Origin: Humulus lupulus
Taxonomy: Eukaryota; Streptophyta; Magnoliopsida; Rosales; Cannabaceae
Direction of reading: 5' to 3'
NCBI RefSeq assembly: GCF_963169125.1
Contig: NC_084793.1
Span: 136,440,297 to 136,504,296, forward strand
Length of the DNA stretch: 64,000 bases
The translations under genes were made by a program, and so were the position numbers. The number at the start of each line of letters is the position of its first letter. Within the stretch, counting starts at the first letter, position 1. The notes beneath the pieces were generated by a model that was given only the letters and a program-made list of their open reading frames with translations, was not told the DNA's origin and made no database searches. This document shows positions 10,502 to 21,000 of this stretch, piece after piece.

Positions 10502-12047
10502 TCAAGAGGCATCAAAGTCCTCAGAATAGGGACAGACGAAGCCCCTCGGTATGGCCTGTTGATCGTGGGAGTGGGAGGCCATGCCATGGTCTGTAGGGGC
10601 TAAAGGAGGGCACCCCCTGGGAGATAAAGATGGTCGCTGGGGTTGCCTATGTCCTGGGGAGACCCCCTCTGGCACACGCTCAGCCTCACCCCGGTCCGAG
10701 TGAGGTTCAGCCAAAACAACCTTTTTCTTCTGCGTTCCAGAAATAGTCCACAATAACTCAGGCTCCAAAACTGGGGACAGCTTGTGGTAGTTGAGGTTGG
10801 TCACGGTGAAGAGACGTACAACCATTTTTTCGGCAGGGTTAGCCTCGAGAAATTTGTCCACTGCATTTACCTCCGACCCGAGAACTTCAGGCATGGAAAA
10901 ATTCTCTGCACAATCAACACAGTTGCCGACACGAACATAAGTTCCAAAACAGTAAGTTCCAAAAAGAAAAAAAAAACTTGAAGTACTTACTAGGAGTTGA
11001 GCGAAAGTGCTCACGAACAGAGAGGGGACCCTTCACAAAGAAGAAGTCCTGTTTCCAAGACCCTGGGTTGGATACAGAACCCTCTATCAAGGAGACCGAA
11101 GTATTGGCTTTTTGCATGAAATAAAAGCCTTTGGATTTAGGAGAGGGCATGAGGTTGTACATGAAATGCACCTCTTGGGCCGTGGGTGCACGCCCGAAAC
11201 GCTCCATATACGCAATAAAGAGGCAACTCAAGGTCAAGCAGCTGTTGGGCACCAACTGGAGCGGAGCAAGGTCAAAATGGTTGAGAACCATGATGAAAAA
11301 CGGGTGTAGTGGAATTGTACCACCCGCTTTCAAGATATGCTCGCTCATGGCCACATAACCTGGACTTGGGCGATCAACCTGACACTTGTTTGAAGGAACG
11401 TATAATTTGTATTCCGGGCTAACACGGTAGTTCCCCACTAATTCCAACAATTTACTTTTAGACACATGGGACACTAGGGTGGATGCCAACAGGGGGCCAG
11501 TGTCTTGATCCTTAGCGGTCACCTGTCGCCGTGCTCTCTTCGGCATTTCTGCAAAACCAAAAGAAAAAGGTGAGGTGGAAACAAGGCACTTTACCCTCCA
11601 TTTTTTCTTCCTAGCAAGGGTTTTCCACCGAGGCACCGAGTGTGAAAGCGCTAAGCAAGGGTAGATTGAGAACAATGGTTGAGGAGAAGACGGGACGACC
11701 CCATGACAGTCATTAGGGGAAAATGGGGTAGGAGGCTCAAGCGGGAGATTTCCCTCCATAAACTCCAACTCCATCTGCAAATCTAAAAGGGTCACCCTAA
11801 GGTTCGCTACATGGTCGTTAAGGTCAAGGGGAAAAGGTACTCCATCTCCCCTCAAAACTGAGTCTATTTCGCTCTCTACCACCCAGATTTTATGCCTAAG
11901 TTCAGCCATGTGCTCACGATGACGAATACGGGCCTGCCTTAAGGTGTCGTAGTCTTGGTGAGGGTTGTCCTCGGGGGACTTCGAGTCTGAAGATAAGTCA
12001 ACAAACTCAACCCCCGGAGGAGCATCAAATGGTCCTTCACATGCCAT
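10502..12047 (-). pseudogene. Tat-1 antisense gene (PF04195-like), two exons
   Basis: Runs opposite to the element's own genes. I chose the ATG at 12047 (MACEGPFDAPPGVEFVDL); the frame is open further upstream but that part is low in recognisable text. Exon 1 has a coiled stretch (RQARIRHREHMAELRHKIW) and then the domain named 'putative gypsy type transposon' (PF04195): SPGYVAMSEHILKAGGTIPL, FFIMVLNHFDLAPLQL, SCLFIAYMERFG. An intron is visible at 10990-10906 (donor GTAAGTACTT, acceptor TTGTGCAG, 85 nt); splicing keeps frame into NFSMPEVLGSEVNAVDKF and a stop at 10502-10504. I see no internal stop in either exon, unlike the pol genes of the same element. Antisense extra ORFs are known in Tat elements; the function is unknown. 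Confidence 0.8.
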
Positions 12048-12397
12048 GAGACCTCGTCTCGAAAGCAAAAAGGGTTCACGTATAAATGAGAGGATTGCTA
12101 CAAAACACAAAGGAATGGGCTCAAAACCTCTAGGCACAAGCGCACTAAATAACCAACTACGGGGTATGAATGAGGGCATGCAACTAGGTTAACTCACGAC
12201 GAGCTCAAGCCAAAGTACCCCATCCCGAGTAGTGCTAATTTGGACCCAATAAACATAAGGGAGAAAGAAAGTATACCTCAAGCAAGTAAAATTGGGCGTT
12301 GTTGTGGTCAAAAGGAGGTCAAGGGCCAAAAGCACTGTCACAGTCAAAGAGAAGCAAGTGGTCAAAAGTACGCGTCTGCAAAAACAAAGGAAAAAGG
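12048..12397. other. Tat-1 non-coding sequence between antisense gene and LTR
   Basis: No coding domain recognised. It ends in the purine-rich run GCAAAAACAAAGGAAAAAGG (about 12378-12397), a possible polypurine tract for the 3' LTR. This stretch would also hold the upstream region of the antisense gene. Confidence 0.4.
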
Positions 12398-12488
12398 TGT
12401 TTTAGTCCTCAAATACCTGCATGGATATGAACATACAAGAAATGAACTCAAATATTAAAAAAAGGAAAAAATAGCAAAAGTGAGGTTG

Positions 12489-12556
12489 TGGGGGATTGAA
12501 CCCCTTACCTCTTGAAAGGAGCAAGGATCTCAAAACCACTAAGCTGAAGAGGTAAG
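12489..12556 (-). repeat. tRNA-like segment with A- and B-box-like motifs
   Basis: On the minus strand CAGCTTAGTGG (plus 12536-12546) resembles an RNA polymerase III A box, and GGTTCAATCCC (plus 12492-12502) matches the B box or T-arm of tRNAs, 33 bp apart. The middle (GAGATCCTTGCTCCTTTCAA) could hold an anticodon arm, but I cannot fold a full cloverleaf. A tRNA-derived SINE fragment or tRNA pseudogene fits better than a working tRNA. Confidence 0.5.
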
Positions 12557-13059
12557 GTGTAAATAATAGGCTAGATATGAAGGCTTATTTATAGGAGCCA
12601 CAGGCTCATCCTAACCAGCGAACCTAAGGCCTGATCAATGGCCAAGAAGGGAGCTTGGCATCTCCATTGGTATCCATGAAGCAAAGTGATATGCTCACAT
12701 TCAATCACAAGGATCACCACTAACACCACGTATGCTTTCAAGGTGCCATACCGAAAAGTCTACCAGAGCGCCTAAAGGCCCTCTCCTAGACTAGGGGCAA
12801 GTGTGGATGCTCAAAATCCCATGCTTGAAAAAGGTCCAAAGCACATGCTAAGGTCCCATAAATGCCTAAATACATGCATGTGCCGCGAGGCCCTCGGATC
12901 ACCATCGTCTCACGAAGAGGCACATGAGGCTAACCTCGGTGTGCCTAGCATCCCTGCACCTCGGCTGGACCATCGTCTCACTCCTTATGAGACACGCACC
13001 TACCTCCCCTTGGCGTACCCAGCGAAGCCATGCCTCGCGAGACCGCTGTTCCGCACCTA

Positions 13060-13390
13060 ACGCCTCGCGAGAAGGGGCGTCTCGCATGCGCCGTGCCTGT
13101 CCAGATGGCCGAGGGGTCTCAAGAGAGACGGCCTCGCCTCGCCACAGCTGCGCCACTAAGGCCTCGTGAGAGACGGCCTCGCCTTACCACAACTGCACCA
13201 CTAAGGCCTCGCGAGAGACGGCCTTGCCTTGCCTCGCCACAGCCATGCCTCATGAGAAGGGGCGTTTCGCACGCTCCGTGCCTACCTAGATGGCCGAGGG
13301 GCCTAGCGAGAGATGGCCTCGCCTCGCCACAGCTGCACCACTAAGGCCTCGCGAGAGATGGCCTCGCCTCGCCACATCCACGCCTCGCGC
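13060..13390 (+). repeat. GC-rich minisatellite in Tat-1 LTR
   Basis: Repeated units of about 45 bp built from GCCTCGCGAGAGACGGCC and TCGCCACAGCTGCACCACTA. Four to five copies sit inside a larger duplication (AAGGGGCGTCTCGCATGCGC ... AGATGGCCGAGGGG at about 13072 recurs at about 13256). CpG-rich in an otherwise AT-rich window. Short frames running through it are not genes. Confidence 0.82.
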
Positions 13391-14170
13391 CTAAGGGTGG
13401 CATGCCTCATGCACATGGGGAATGCGTCTCGTGCCCAGAAGGAGTGCACCTTGCATAGCCTCGTGCGTAAGACCCTGTGAGACGGCTTCGCACCCAAGCT
13501 TACCCACGAGCTGGCCTTGTGCTTGAGCACCTCGCGGGACCTCTCACACCTCGGCCCTTTGATCCAACAAGCAAAGCTTACCTCCTGTATGTATCCCGTC
13601 CAGTCAATAAGCAATCCAATGCTTAGATAGACATAAAGGGGCTAGATCAACATGCACATCTTCGGAAGGCGAAAGCATCCAATAGGTGCAGGGTACACAT
13701 AAGAGTACGGAATGTACGTATCGATCAAGAGGCGTCTGAATGTAAGGACAACATCCACGCCAGACAAGTAGTGGTCGTACAAGTGAGGTAGGCCGGTAGT
13801 GGAGGCACCATCGCATACTAAAGTAGAGGTGCTCCAACAGACTCTGACCATGTACTGAAGCCGACACCACTACACCTGATACCACTCTCCTGGTACCGTA
13901 CTTGTGTACAATTTGGTCCCCGGGACCACAATGTATCAGGGGCCATTAGAGCCCACTATAAAGGGAACCCCACTTCCACATGGAAGGGGGTTGGAAAAAA
14001 CATTGTAGCTTGAGACAACAAAGGAATACAAGTTCTTTTCCCCATTTTTCTTCTGCAACTATTTTCTAAGTTTCTAAGTTTCTGATTATATAGTTGAAGT
14101 TCTTCATTGATAAGCAATAGACTTTGATTTTTCTAACTTAACTTCGTTGATGAGTTCTCACCGTCAACAC

Positions 14171-14702
14171 TATGATAGCTCGAGATGTGAGAATTACAAC
14201 AATACCTGGGGGGATAAGTTATGCCCAGGTGTTGAGAAGGCTCTTACCGCTGAGGAAGAGGAGAATAAGATCCGAAGGGAGAACGCTATGAGATGGGAGG
14301 TTCGCAGGGCATTGCCTCCATATTCAGGGTCTGGTAGGGACGGAGGCCTCAGTGATCTAAAGAGAAAGACCCCTAACACTTCGACTGCTGTTGACCCTAA
14401 CAGGAGGGGTTAGGGTGCTCAGGGTGGCCACTAGGGAGGTGGTGAGACATGGAGAAGCTACCCAGAGTGCACGAGGTGCAGAAGACGGCATCCGGGCGAA
14501 TGTCGGCCAAAGGCCTGTTATGTGTGCGGGGTGGTGGAACAGCTCAAGAAAGACTGCGCAACAGTGAAGAAAGAGGAAGCAGGAAAGGTGGACAACTTGA
14601 CTCCAGCTCGAGTGTTCACCTTGATGTAGGAAGAGGCCGAGGCTAGCCCCTTGGTGGTGACAGGTCAGCTTTCTAGCGCTGGCTCTCCTTTTAGTGTATT
14701 GA
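14171..14702 (+). pseudogene. Chromovirus gag C-terminus with double CCHC region
   Basis: Begins inside gag right after the Tat-1 LTR. KALTAEEEENKIRRENAMRW and SGSGRDGGLSDLKRK (14230-14375) match the region before the knuckles. CTRCRRRHPGEC (from 14468) is followed by CYVCGVVEQLKKDC, where the expected His of CX2CX4HX4C is Gln. In-frame stops at 14411-14413 and near 14429 break it. The text KVDNLTPARVFTL then leads to the protease. Confidence 0.8.
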
Positions 14703-15590
14703 TTGACTCTAGTGCCTACACATTCGTTTGTTTCTAGTAAGGTGATTAAGAGATTGTGTAGACCTAGTGAGGATTATACTGCGGGGTTTGGGACTATACT
14801 GCCTACAGGGGAACTGGTGGTGTCTAGGAGATGGATTATAGCACTACCAATGATGGTTGATGGTAGGGAGCTATTATTAGACTTGATTGAGTTAGGTATG
14901 GAGGATTTTGACATGATTCTAGGGATGGATTGGCTGGTCAGATATGGGGCTACCATTGATTGCAAGAAGAAGATGTTGACTTTCAAGCCTGAGGGAGAGG
15001 ATCCCTTTGTTTTCATGGGTGCGGTACATGGATCTCGCATACCCATGATATCAGCATTGAGAGTTAGAGACCTATTACGGGGAGGTTGTATAGGTTTCCT
15101 AGCTAGTGTGGTGGATACTACCAAAGTTTTTCCAGCAAAGCCGAGAGAGACCAGATTAGTACGTGAGTTCTTGGATGTGTTTCCTAAAGATTTACCAGGG
15201 CTGCCACCACACAGGGAGATTCAGTTCGTCATTGAGTTAGCATTGGGGACAAAGCCAGTGTTGAGGGCACCGTATAGGATGGCTCCGGTGGAACCGAAAG
15301 AATTGAAGATACAGTTGCAAGAACTTCTCAATTTGGGGTTTATCAGGCCTAGCTACTCGCCATGGGGTGCTCCAGTTTTGTTTGTGAAGAAGAAGGACGG
15401 GCCTTTGAGGATGTGTATAGACTATAGGGATTTGAACAAGTTGACCATCAAGAATAAATACCCGTTACTAAGGATCGATGACCTGTTTGATCAGCTGCAG
15501 GGAAAGACGGTGTTCTCAAAGATTGATCTTCGATCTGGTTATCACCAGCTGAGGATCAAGGATGAGGATATATCGAAGACGGCCTTCTGA
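14703..15590 (+). pseudogene. Chromovirus protease and RT N-terminal half
   Basis: The protease active site begins at 14705 as DSSA (Gly of D-S-G-A replaced by Ser). A one-base insertion at about 14717 shifts the frame, and the rest ([13 protein letters not shown] ... [18 protein letters not shown]) reads open to 15590. The RT start is visible: [61 protein letters not shown]. The stop at 15588-15590 falls in TAF*MRYGH, consistent with a single transition. The frame opens from an ATG created out of the true frame, so it is not a real start. Confidence 0.88.
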
Positions 15591-16634
15591 ATGAGGTATG
15601 GACATTAGGAGTTTCTGGTCAAGTCGTTTGGGTTGACCAATTCCCCAGCATCATTCATGGATTTGATGAATAGGGTGTTCAAGAACTTCTTGGATCAATT
15701 TGTGATTGTCTTCATCAACGACATCTTGGTGTACTAGAGTTTAGAGATAGAGCATGAACAACATCTCCGACAGGTCTTGCAGAGATTGAGAGAGCACCGA
15801 TTATACGCCAAGTTTAAGAAGTTTGAGTTTTGGCTACCATAAGTGACATTCCTTGGACATATTGTTGGTGAGAATGAGATTAAGGTGGATCCATCTAAGG
15901 TGGAGGCAGTGAGAGATTGGCCGAGGCCAAGGAATGCCTCAGAGGTTTGGAGCTTTCTTGGATTAGCAGGTTATTACAGGTGGTTTGTGGAAGGATTTTC
16001 AAAGATTGCTGCACCGATGATAGAATTGACATGGAAGAATCTGAAGTTCGTCTGGTCAGATAAGTATGAGAATAACTTCTAGGAATTGAAGCGATGACTG
16101 ATTATGGAACCAATGTTAAGTCTCCCTTCAGAGGAAGGAAAATTTGTGGTATATTATGATGCATCGAGTCTGGGACTAGGTTGTGTGTTGATGCATAATG
16201 AGAAGGTTATAGCTTATGCATCACGGTAGCTGAAGGAGTATGAGAAGCGGCACCGTACCCATAATCTGGAATTGGCAGCAGTGGTATTCGTACTAAAGGT
16301 ATGTCAACATTATTTTTATGGGGAGAAGTGCGAGATATAAACCGATCATAAGAGTTTGAAGTAATTCTTCACCCAGAAGGATCTGAACATGAGGTAGAGG
16401 CGTTGGCTGGAGTTGGTGAAGGATTATGACTGTGATATCTTTTACCACCCAGGGAAAGCCAATGTGGTGGCAGATGCATTGAGCTGGAGGGACCTGGGAC
16501 AGTTGTTTAGCTCGGCACAGATATTGAGAGAATTGGCCGAGGAGATGTCCAGAGCGAGGATAGAGTTGGTTGTGGGACGGTTGGCCAATATTACTTTACA
16601 GTCGACCTTGCTAGAGTGGATTAAAGAGGGTTAG
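15591..16634 (+). pseudogene. Chromovirus RT C-terminal half and RNase H
   Basis: Contains [19 protein letters not shown] and the polymerase motif, which reads VFINDILVY (15708-15734): the first catalytic Asp of the usual F-I-D-D is Asn, so this RT could not work even without the stops. Then [19 protein letters not shown] (from 15843), the RNase H block VVYYDASSLGLGCVL (near 16147) and [15 protein letters not shown] (near 16445). Many TAG/TGA/TAA codons at former CAG, CGA, TGG or CAA positions (for example 15736, 15840, 16080, 16227). Confidence 0.85.
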
Positions 16635-17430
16635 ATGGTTGATGCACAATTGCATGCAGTTAGGGGGAATGTCTTAGCGGGAGTGGCTAAGGACTATTCC
16701 ATTTCTAAGAATGGTTTGCTACAGTACAAGGATCAGATCTGTGTTCCGATTGATATGGGGATCAGACGTGAGATATAAAATGAATCCCATACTACGCCGT
16801 ACTCGCTCCATCCAGGCACCACAAAGATGTATCAGGATCTACGGATGTTGTATTGGTGGCCTGGGATGAAGAAGGATGTAGTGGAGTACGTGGCCAGGTG
16901 TTTGACCTATCAGCAGGTGAAGACTGAGCATCAGGGACCAGCGGGGTTACTACAACCTTTGGGTATTCTCGAGTGGAAATTGGAGGACATTATGATGGAT
17001 TTTGTGGGACGATTACCCAGGACAGTGGGACTGCATGACTTGGTGTGGGAGATAGTAGATAGATACACCAAGTCAGCTCACTTTCTGCCAGTGAAGACGA
17101 CTTATACTGTAGATAAGTATGCGGAGTTATATGTGAGGGAGATTGTATGTCTCCACGGGGTTCCCAAGTCTATAGTATCAGACCGGGATCCTATCTTTAC
17201 CTCCAAGTTTTGGGGTGGATTGTAGAAGGCTATGGGGACTCAGTTGAAGTTTAGCACGACCTTTCATCCTCAGAATGATGGATAGTCTGAGAGGACGATT
17301 TAGGTATTGGAGGACATGCTCAGAGCATGAGTGATAGACTTTGAGGGGTCTTGGAGTAAGTATCTCTCGTTGATTGAGTTTTCATATAACGACAGTTATC
17401 AATCAACAATTGGAGTGGCTTCGTATGAGC
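16635..17430 (+). pseudogene. Chromovirus integrase, truncated
   Basis: Zinc-domain remnants then MYQDLRMLYWWPGMKKDVVE (from 16827), the core IMMDFVGRLPRTVG (first Asp, near 16990), IVSDRDPIFTSKFW (second Asp, near 17174) and FHPQNDG*SERTI (Glu region, near 17264). The text stops at YNDSYQSTIGVASYE (to about 17430), where LTR-type sequence takes over. The C-terminal domain and any chromodomain are gone. Confidence 0.85.
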
Positions 17431-18030
17431 TAGAGATCAGCTAGATAAACACTAGACTCGACCTAAGCGAGCCGGAGTCAGTGGGTTAAACAAAGGGTGC
17501 AACCTAAGGGCATCGACCCTGAGTATTGCATGTTGAATATAAATGCTTACTGTTGTTAGCTTGATACTATGGCTTATTGAATATCTGGTTAACTGTCTTG
17601 TGAATTAATTGATTATCATCATTGATTATGTTTTATTGCTATGGTTTTCTTGCTAGGCCTAAGCTCATGGGTGCTACGTGGTGCAGGTAAAGGCAAGGTT
17701 AAGCTGGACCAACCATGAGTTGGAGAGATCTAGGGGCGAGGTGTACATTGTCAGCTGCTCGTCCACCACGGCCGAGGGAAAGTATAGGGACAGAAGCCTC
17801 AAATTTGTATTTTGCCATTAGAGTGGCCACTGATTGTATAAAACTTTTGAGAGTTTGTAAATTGTCTTTTAAACCCTGTTTTTGGTATCCCATGTACCAA
17901 ACATCTATTTTTAATGAAAATTAACAGTTTGTGGTAAAAATACTTTTAACCCTAACCTGATTATAACTTTAGGATCACATTTTTATTCAAATGACTTGAT
18001 TAGCAAGTCTTGGTTATCCAGGGTGTTACA
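17431..18030 (+). mobile_element. Chromovirus 3' LTR, 5' portion deleted
   Basis: Ends GGTTATCCAGGGTGTTACA at 18030, the typical Tekay/Del LTR end (GTTACA). The LTR start (expected TGTAAC) is absent, so the deletion removed the integrase end and the first part of U3. Includes a T-rich tail with TTAATGAAAATTAACAG. The next bases, GTTGT (18031-18035), would be the target duplication; the partner is outside the window. Confidence 0.7.
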
Positions 18031-21000
18031 GTTGTGCTTGGGGGCTTGAGCAGTCAATTGCTTATACCAAAAAAAAAAGAGATGGCACGCAGGCTAGAAA
18101 TTGAAAAAAAAAACAACATAGCAAAATATAGGCAGACTAGACCCCGCCGAGGGGACTTCAGCGGTGATGTTGATGATGGGGTCAGTCTCCAGAGCTATGC
18201 GAACTTCTGTGGCCAGGACATTGGCAGCTTTGATAGACTTTGTCACCCGTAAGCGTTCCTAAAAAAGCAACCGAGTCTTGTCTGCTTCTCCGGTGAACTC
18301 CAAGTCCATCTCCCAATTATGGAACCAGCCCAAATAGAATGAGTTCTTCGCGATGGTGTCAACCTCCTTCTTGAGGACCTCCACTTCCCGCTAGAGGGAC
18401 TTGGTTTTCTCCACCACTTGGAAAGCCTTTTCTTTGCTAGACGTGCTTTGTCGAGTGCCTTCATGGTTTTACCACGAGCTTTAGTTGCTTCCTTTGTGGC
18501 TCGTGAAGCATCCTCCGTGCCCTTAGAAACCTCCTCTTTGGCTCTCCAGGCCTCGTCCTTGGCAGCCTGAAGTTCTTCAGCTGCCTTCATGACCACCTCC
18601 TCTTTCGCTCTCCGGGCCTTGTCCTTGGCAGCCTAGAGCAAGGGTGTGGGCCTGCTCCACCTCCAGTGATGTCCGTAGGTGGGTCAGCTCCTCCGTGAGC
18701 ACCCTCACTTTCTCCTTCAGTGTTCCCACCCTGGACTTTGCTCATTGGAGTTCAAAGGATTTCTCCATCATAATGTCTCCAAGGCATTGGCAAGCCAGTG
18801 TCGACTGAGATTCAAGGCAATCAATTGATCAGTTTGTATCACAACACAATAGGAAAATGATATTTGGTGGAAAAAGCTAACTTGCCCAAACAGTGGCATA
18901 TCGACAGGAGGCAATGAGGGACACCTCATTACTATCACCCAATTGGGCGAAGATGTGGGCAGTCAGCTCACACATTGTTGAGCTAACTCCCTGAAGAAGC
19001 TTCGTTACCAGTGGAGCAACCACATCTCCAATCTTGGCATCAAATAGGGTCTCTAGCTTTGCGCGGCCTATGGGAGGCTTCATTGGCCTTTCCCTAGGAG
19101 GTTTCAGCAAGTGAAGAGCCTCTGCGGTCTTGTGCATGGCCTTATTTCCCTCCTCCATCCGTTCCTCGAAGTGCTCAAGCATTGCTTGGAAACGCTCGAG
19201 AATCGCCTCTTCATATTTCTACGGATACACCAGGAGGCATGGCTAGTTCTCCATTTCATGTCTCTCCACTTCTGGAGTCTCCGCGACAGCTAGAGAGGAT
19301 GAAGAGGAAATTTTATATATGGGCATGTCCTCTACTTGGGGAACCTCTTCATGGGGGGAGGAGGTCTGTTGCCACTTCGTTGGCAGAGGAGGTACCACCT
19401 CCTCTCAGGGTTGCTGAAATCCTTTGACAGAAGGCACACTTGGATTCACTCCAAGTCAAAGGGCTGAACGAGCGATATCAACTAACCCCATTTGTTATGC
19501 ACAAGCAAAGACAAACAGGTAGCAATTGCAGAATAAAATAAAGACATATCAGCAAACACAAATGAAAAGACGCGACTCGAGAGCATGTGGGCTTCTCAAA
19601 AGCCCCACCACTAGGAAACTCCTCCGGGTGAAGAACTGCGTGTCTGAACTCCCTAACAAGCCTTCCCATCTCCTGGGTAGTGTTGTTCTCATATTGACAA
19701 AAATAGTCTGCATGGAAGGACGTCACATCATCCAAGGGCATGAGTCCCCGTGGGGGCAGCTGCCTCCTCGGGTGGTGGAGGTACACGTCGATCAAGTCCT
19801 AGTAATCTTGGAATTCTTTAACAGTCTAGGGGCGGTACGATGTAAGTTGAAGGAGTGAGGGAAAGACCCACACATGCTCGGGACTTACACTATCTCTTAC
19901 TTGTTTACCATTATAAACAGTAATTAGAGATTTACCTTGGTCAAGGGACGAGCACTCTATCCTCGCTTGGAGCTCCTCCCCGAGTTCTTGGTCTTCCCGA
20001 GATACTTGAGCTACTCGGACAACTTGAGCATTCTCGAACCCCTCTTCCAACAATCATTGGTTGAATATCTCATTGGCCTATCTATCGATGTAGTTTATTT
20101 GGTGGGAAGCTAGCTCACAGGACTTGTTGGAATTTATGTGTTTTGTCACATCCACATTGTTAATGCACTGCTCTGCTTGGAGAAGGCCCACATCCCGTAG
20201 GTTCTCCTCCTTGGCTAGATGGCTCAGTTCTAGCTCTATATCCAAGAGACCCTTCATCTCGTGTAGGTGATCTTCGTACACCTGGACGTAGGCAGTTTGG
20301 CAGAATGGGCCTATATAACGAAAGCTACTAAATATTGGACAAGTTGTGAAAATGGGAAAAATTCAAAGCTCAGACGCGAAGATACTCACCAACCCTGGAG
20401 AACTTGAGTATAAGGGTAGGATTGGTTTGCGTCGGGAAACCATTGGTGAAAAAGAAATGGTCCTTGTAATCGTGCGCATGGCTTTCATTGTGGTGAGGAG
20501 CCTTGTATACCAGGTTAGGATGGGCATACTTCATTAAGGCATAGTACCCGTCAAGATCACTTTGCTTCTTCCTCAACGTAGTACGAAAGCTGTAAAAGTA
20601 TAGGATCTCCGCTGAAGAAGGCTCTAGCCAATTCATCCTTCGCTATTGGACTTACATTCCAGCGAGGACCCTATACCCATTGAGAAATAGCTGGAACGAG
20701 GCGATCCACACATATTATAAGAAGTTAATGAAGTGCTGATGTAGTGACAAGGAAGCTCCCGCAATCAAGTGGGATTGACTCCATGCTTCGAGGCCATGCA
20801 CACTACGATGTGACATCTCCGATTCTTAGCAAAGGTGCATTAAGAACTACTCTCTGATCCCGCAATGCATCATGATGCACTCCAAGGCAAGAGGGTGCTT
20901 TAGTGTGTTGGGATATTGCTTCGCTTCAAATCCCACAGCTTTGTACCTTTGTGTGGGGTGGGGAATAAGAGCTTCATTCACTTTCTCCTCCATCATTCCC

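Larger units (their letters stand above)
1..14170 (+). mobile_element. Tat-1: Ty3/gypsy Tat-lineage retrotransposon, 5' end outside window
   Basis: The element reads protease, reverse transcriptase, RNase H, a second (additional) RNase H, integrase, a repeat-rich 3' untranslated region, an antisense gene and a 3' LTR ending in GTCAACA at 14170. The additional RNase H between the first RNase H and integrase, together with an antisense ORF after integrase, is the known signature of the Tat lineage (TatI-III/Ogre/Retand). LINE-1 is inserted at 4665-10257. The 5' LTR, leader and most of gag lie before position 1. Chromovirus gag sequence starts directly after 14170, so Tat-1 inserted into the Tekay-like element; the predicted 5-bp target duplication on the right is CTATG (14171-14175). 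The left copy is out of view, so this is inferred. Confidence 0.88.
12398..14170 (+). mobile_element. Tat-1 3' LTR (start tentative)
   Basis: The 3' end is well supported: TTCTCACCGTCAACA at 14156-14170, then foreign chromovirus gag. A TATA-like box (CTATAAAGGGAACCCC, near 13956) and a U5-like tail follow in the right order. The start at 12398 (TGTTTTAG after the purine run AAAGGAAAAAGG) is my best guess; no second LTR is in the window to align against. That start would give 1773 bp. The LTR contains a tRNA-like segment and a GC-rich minisatellite, given separately. Confidence 0.55.
14171..18030 (+). mobile_element. Tekay/Del-like chromovirus fragment (Ty3/gypsy), host of Tat-1
   Basis: Order: gag C-terminus with CCHC knuckles, protease, RT, RNase H, integrase core, then part of a 3' LTR ending GGGTGTTACA at 18030. 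The 5' LTR and gag N-terminus lie left of the window because Tat-1 is inserted in gag. The integrase C-terminus, any chromodomain and the LTR start are missing through a deletion near 17430. The RT text ([36 protein letters not shown]) and the LTR end type point to the Tekay lineage. That lineage call rests on memory of family text, not on an alignment. Confidence 0.8.

Noticed and set aside
11549..11594. A second intron in the Tat-1 antisense gene (GTAAAGTG ... TTTTGCAG)
   Set aside because: Only 46 nt, short for a plant intron, and the frame is open through it. Possible but not called.
12803..13614. Overlapping open frames on both strands in the GC-rich repeat
   Set aside because: GC-rich tandem repeat with few stop codons by composition; products are low-complexity and unlike any family I know.
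17715..18252. Plus-strand frames of 69-80 codons around the chromovirus LTR end
   Set aside because: They cross the LTR boundary at 18030 or lie in LTR sequence, with no domain.
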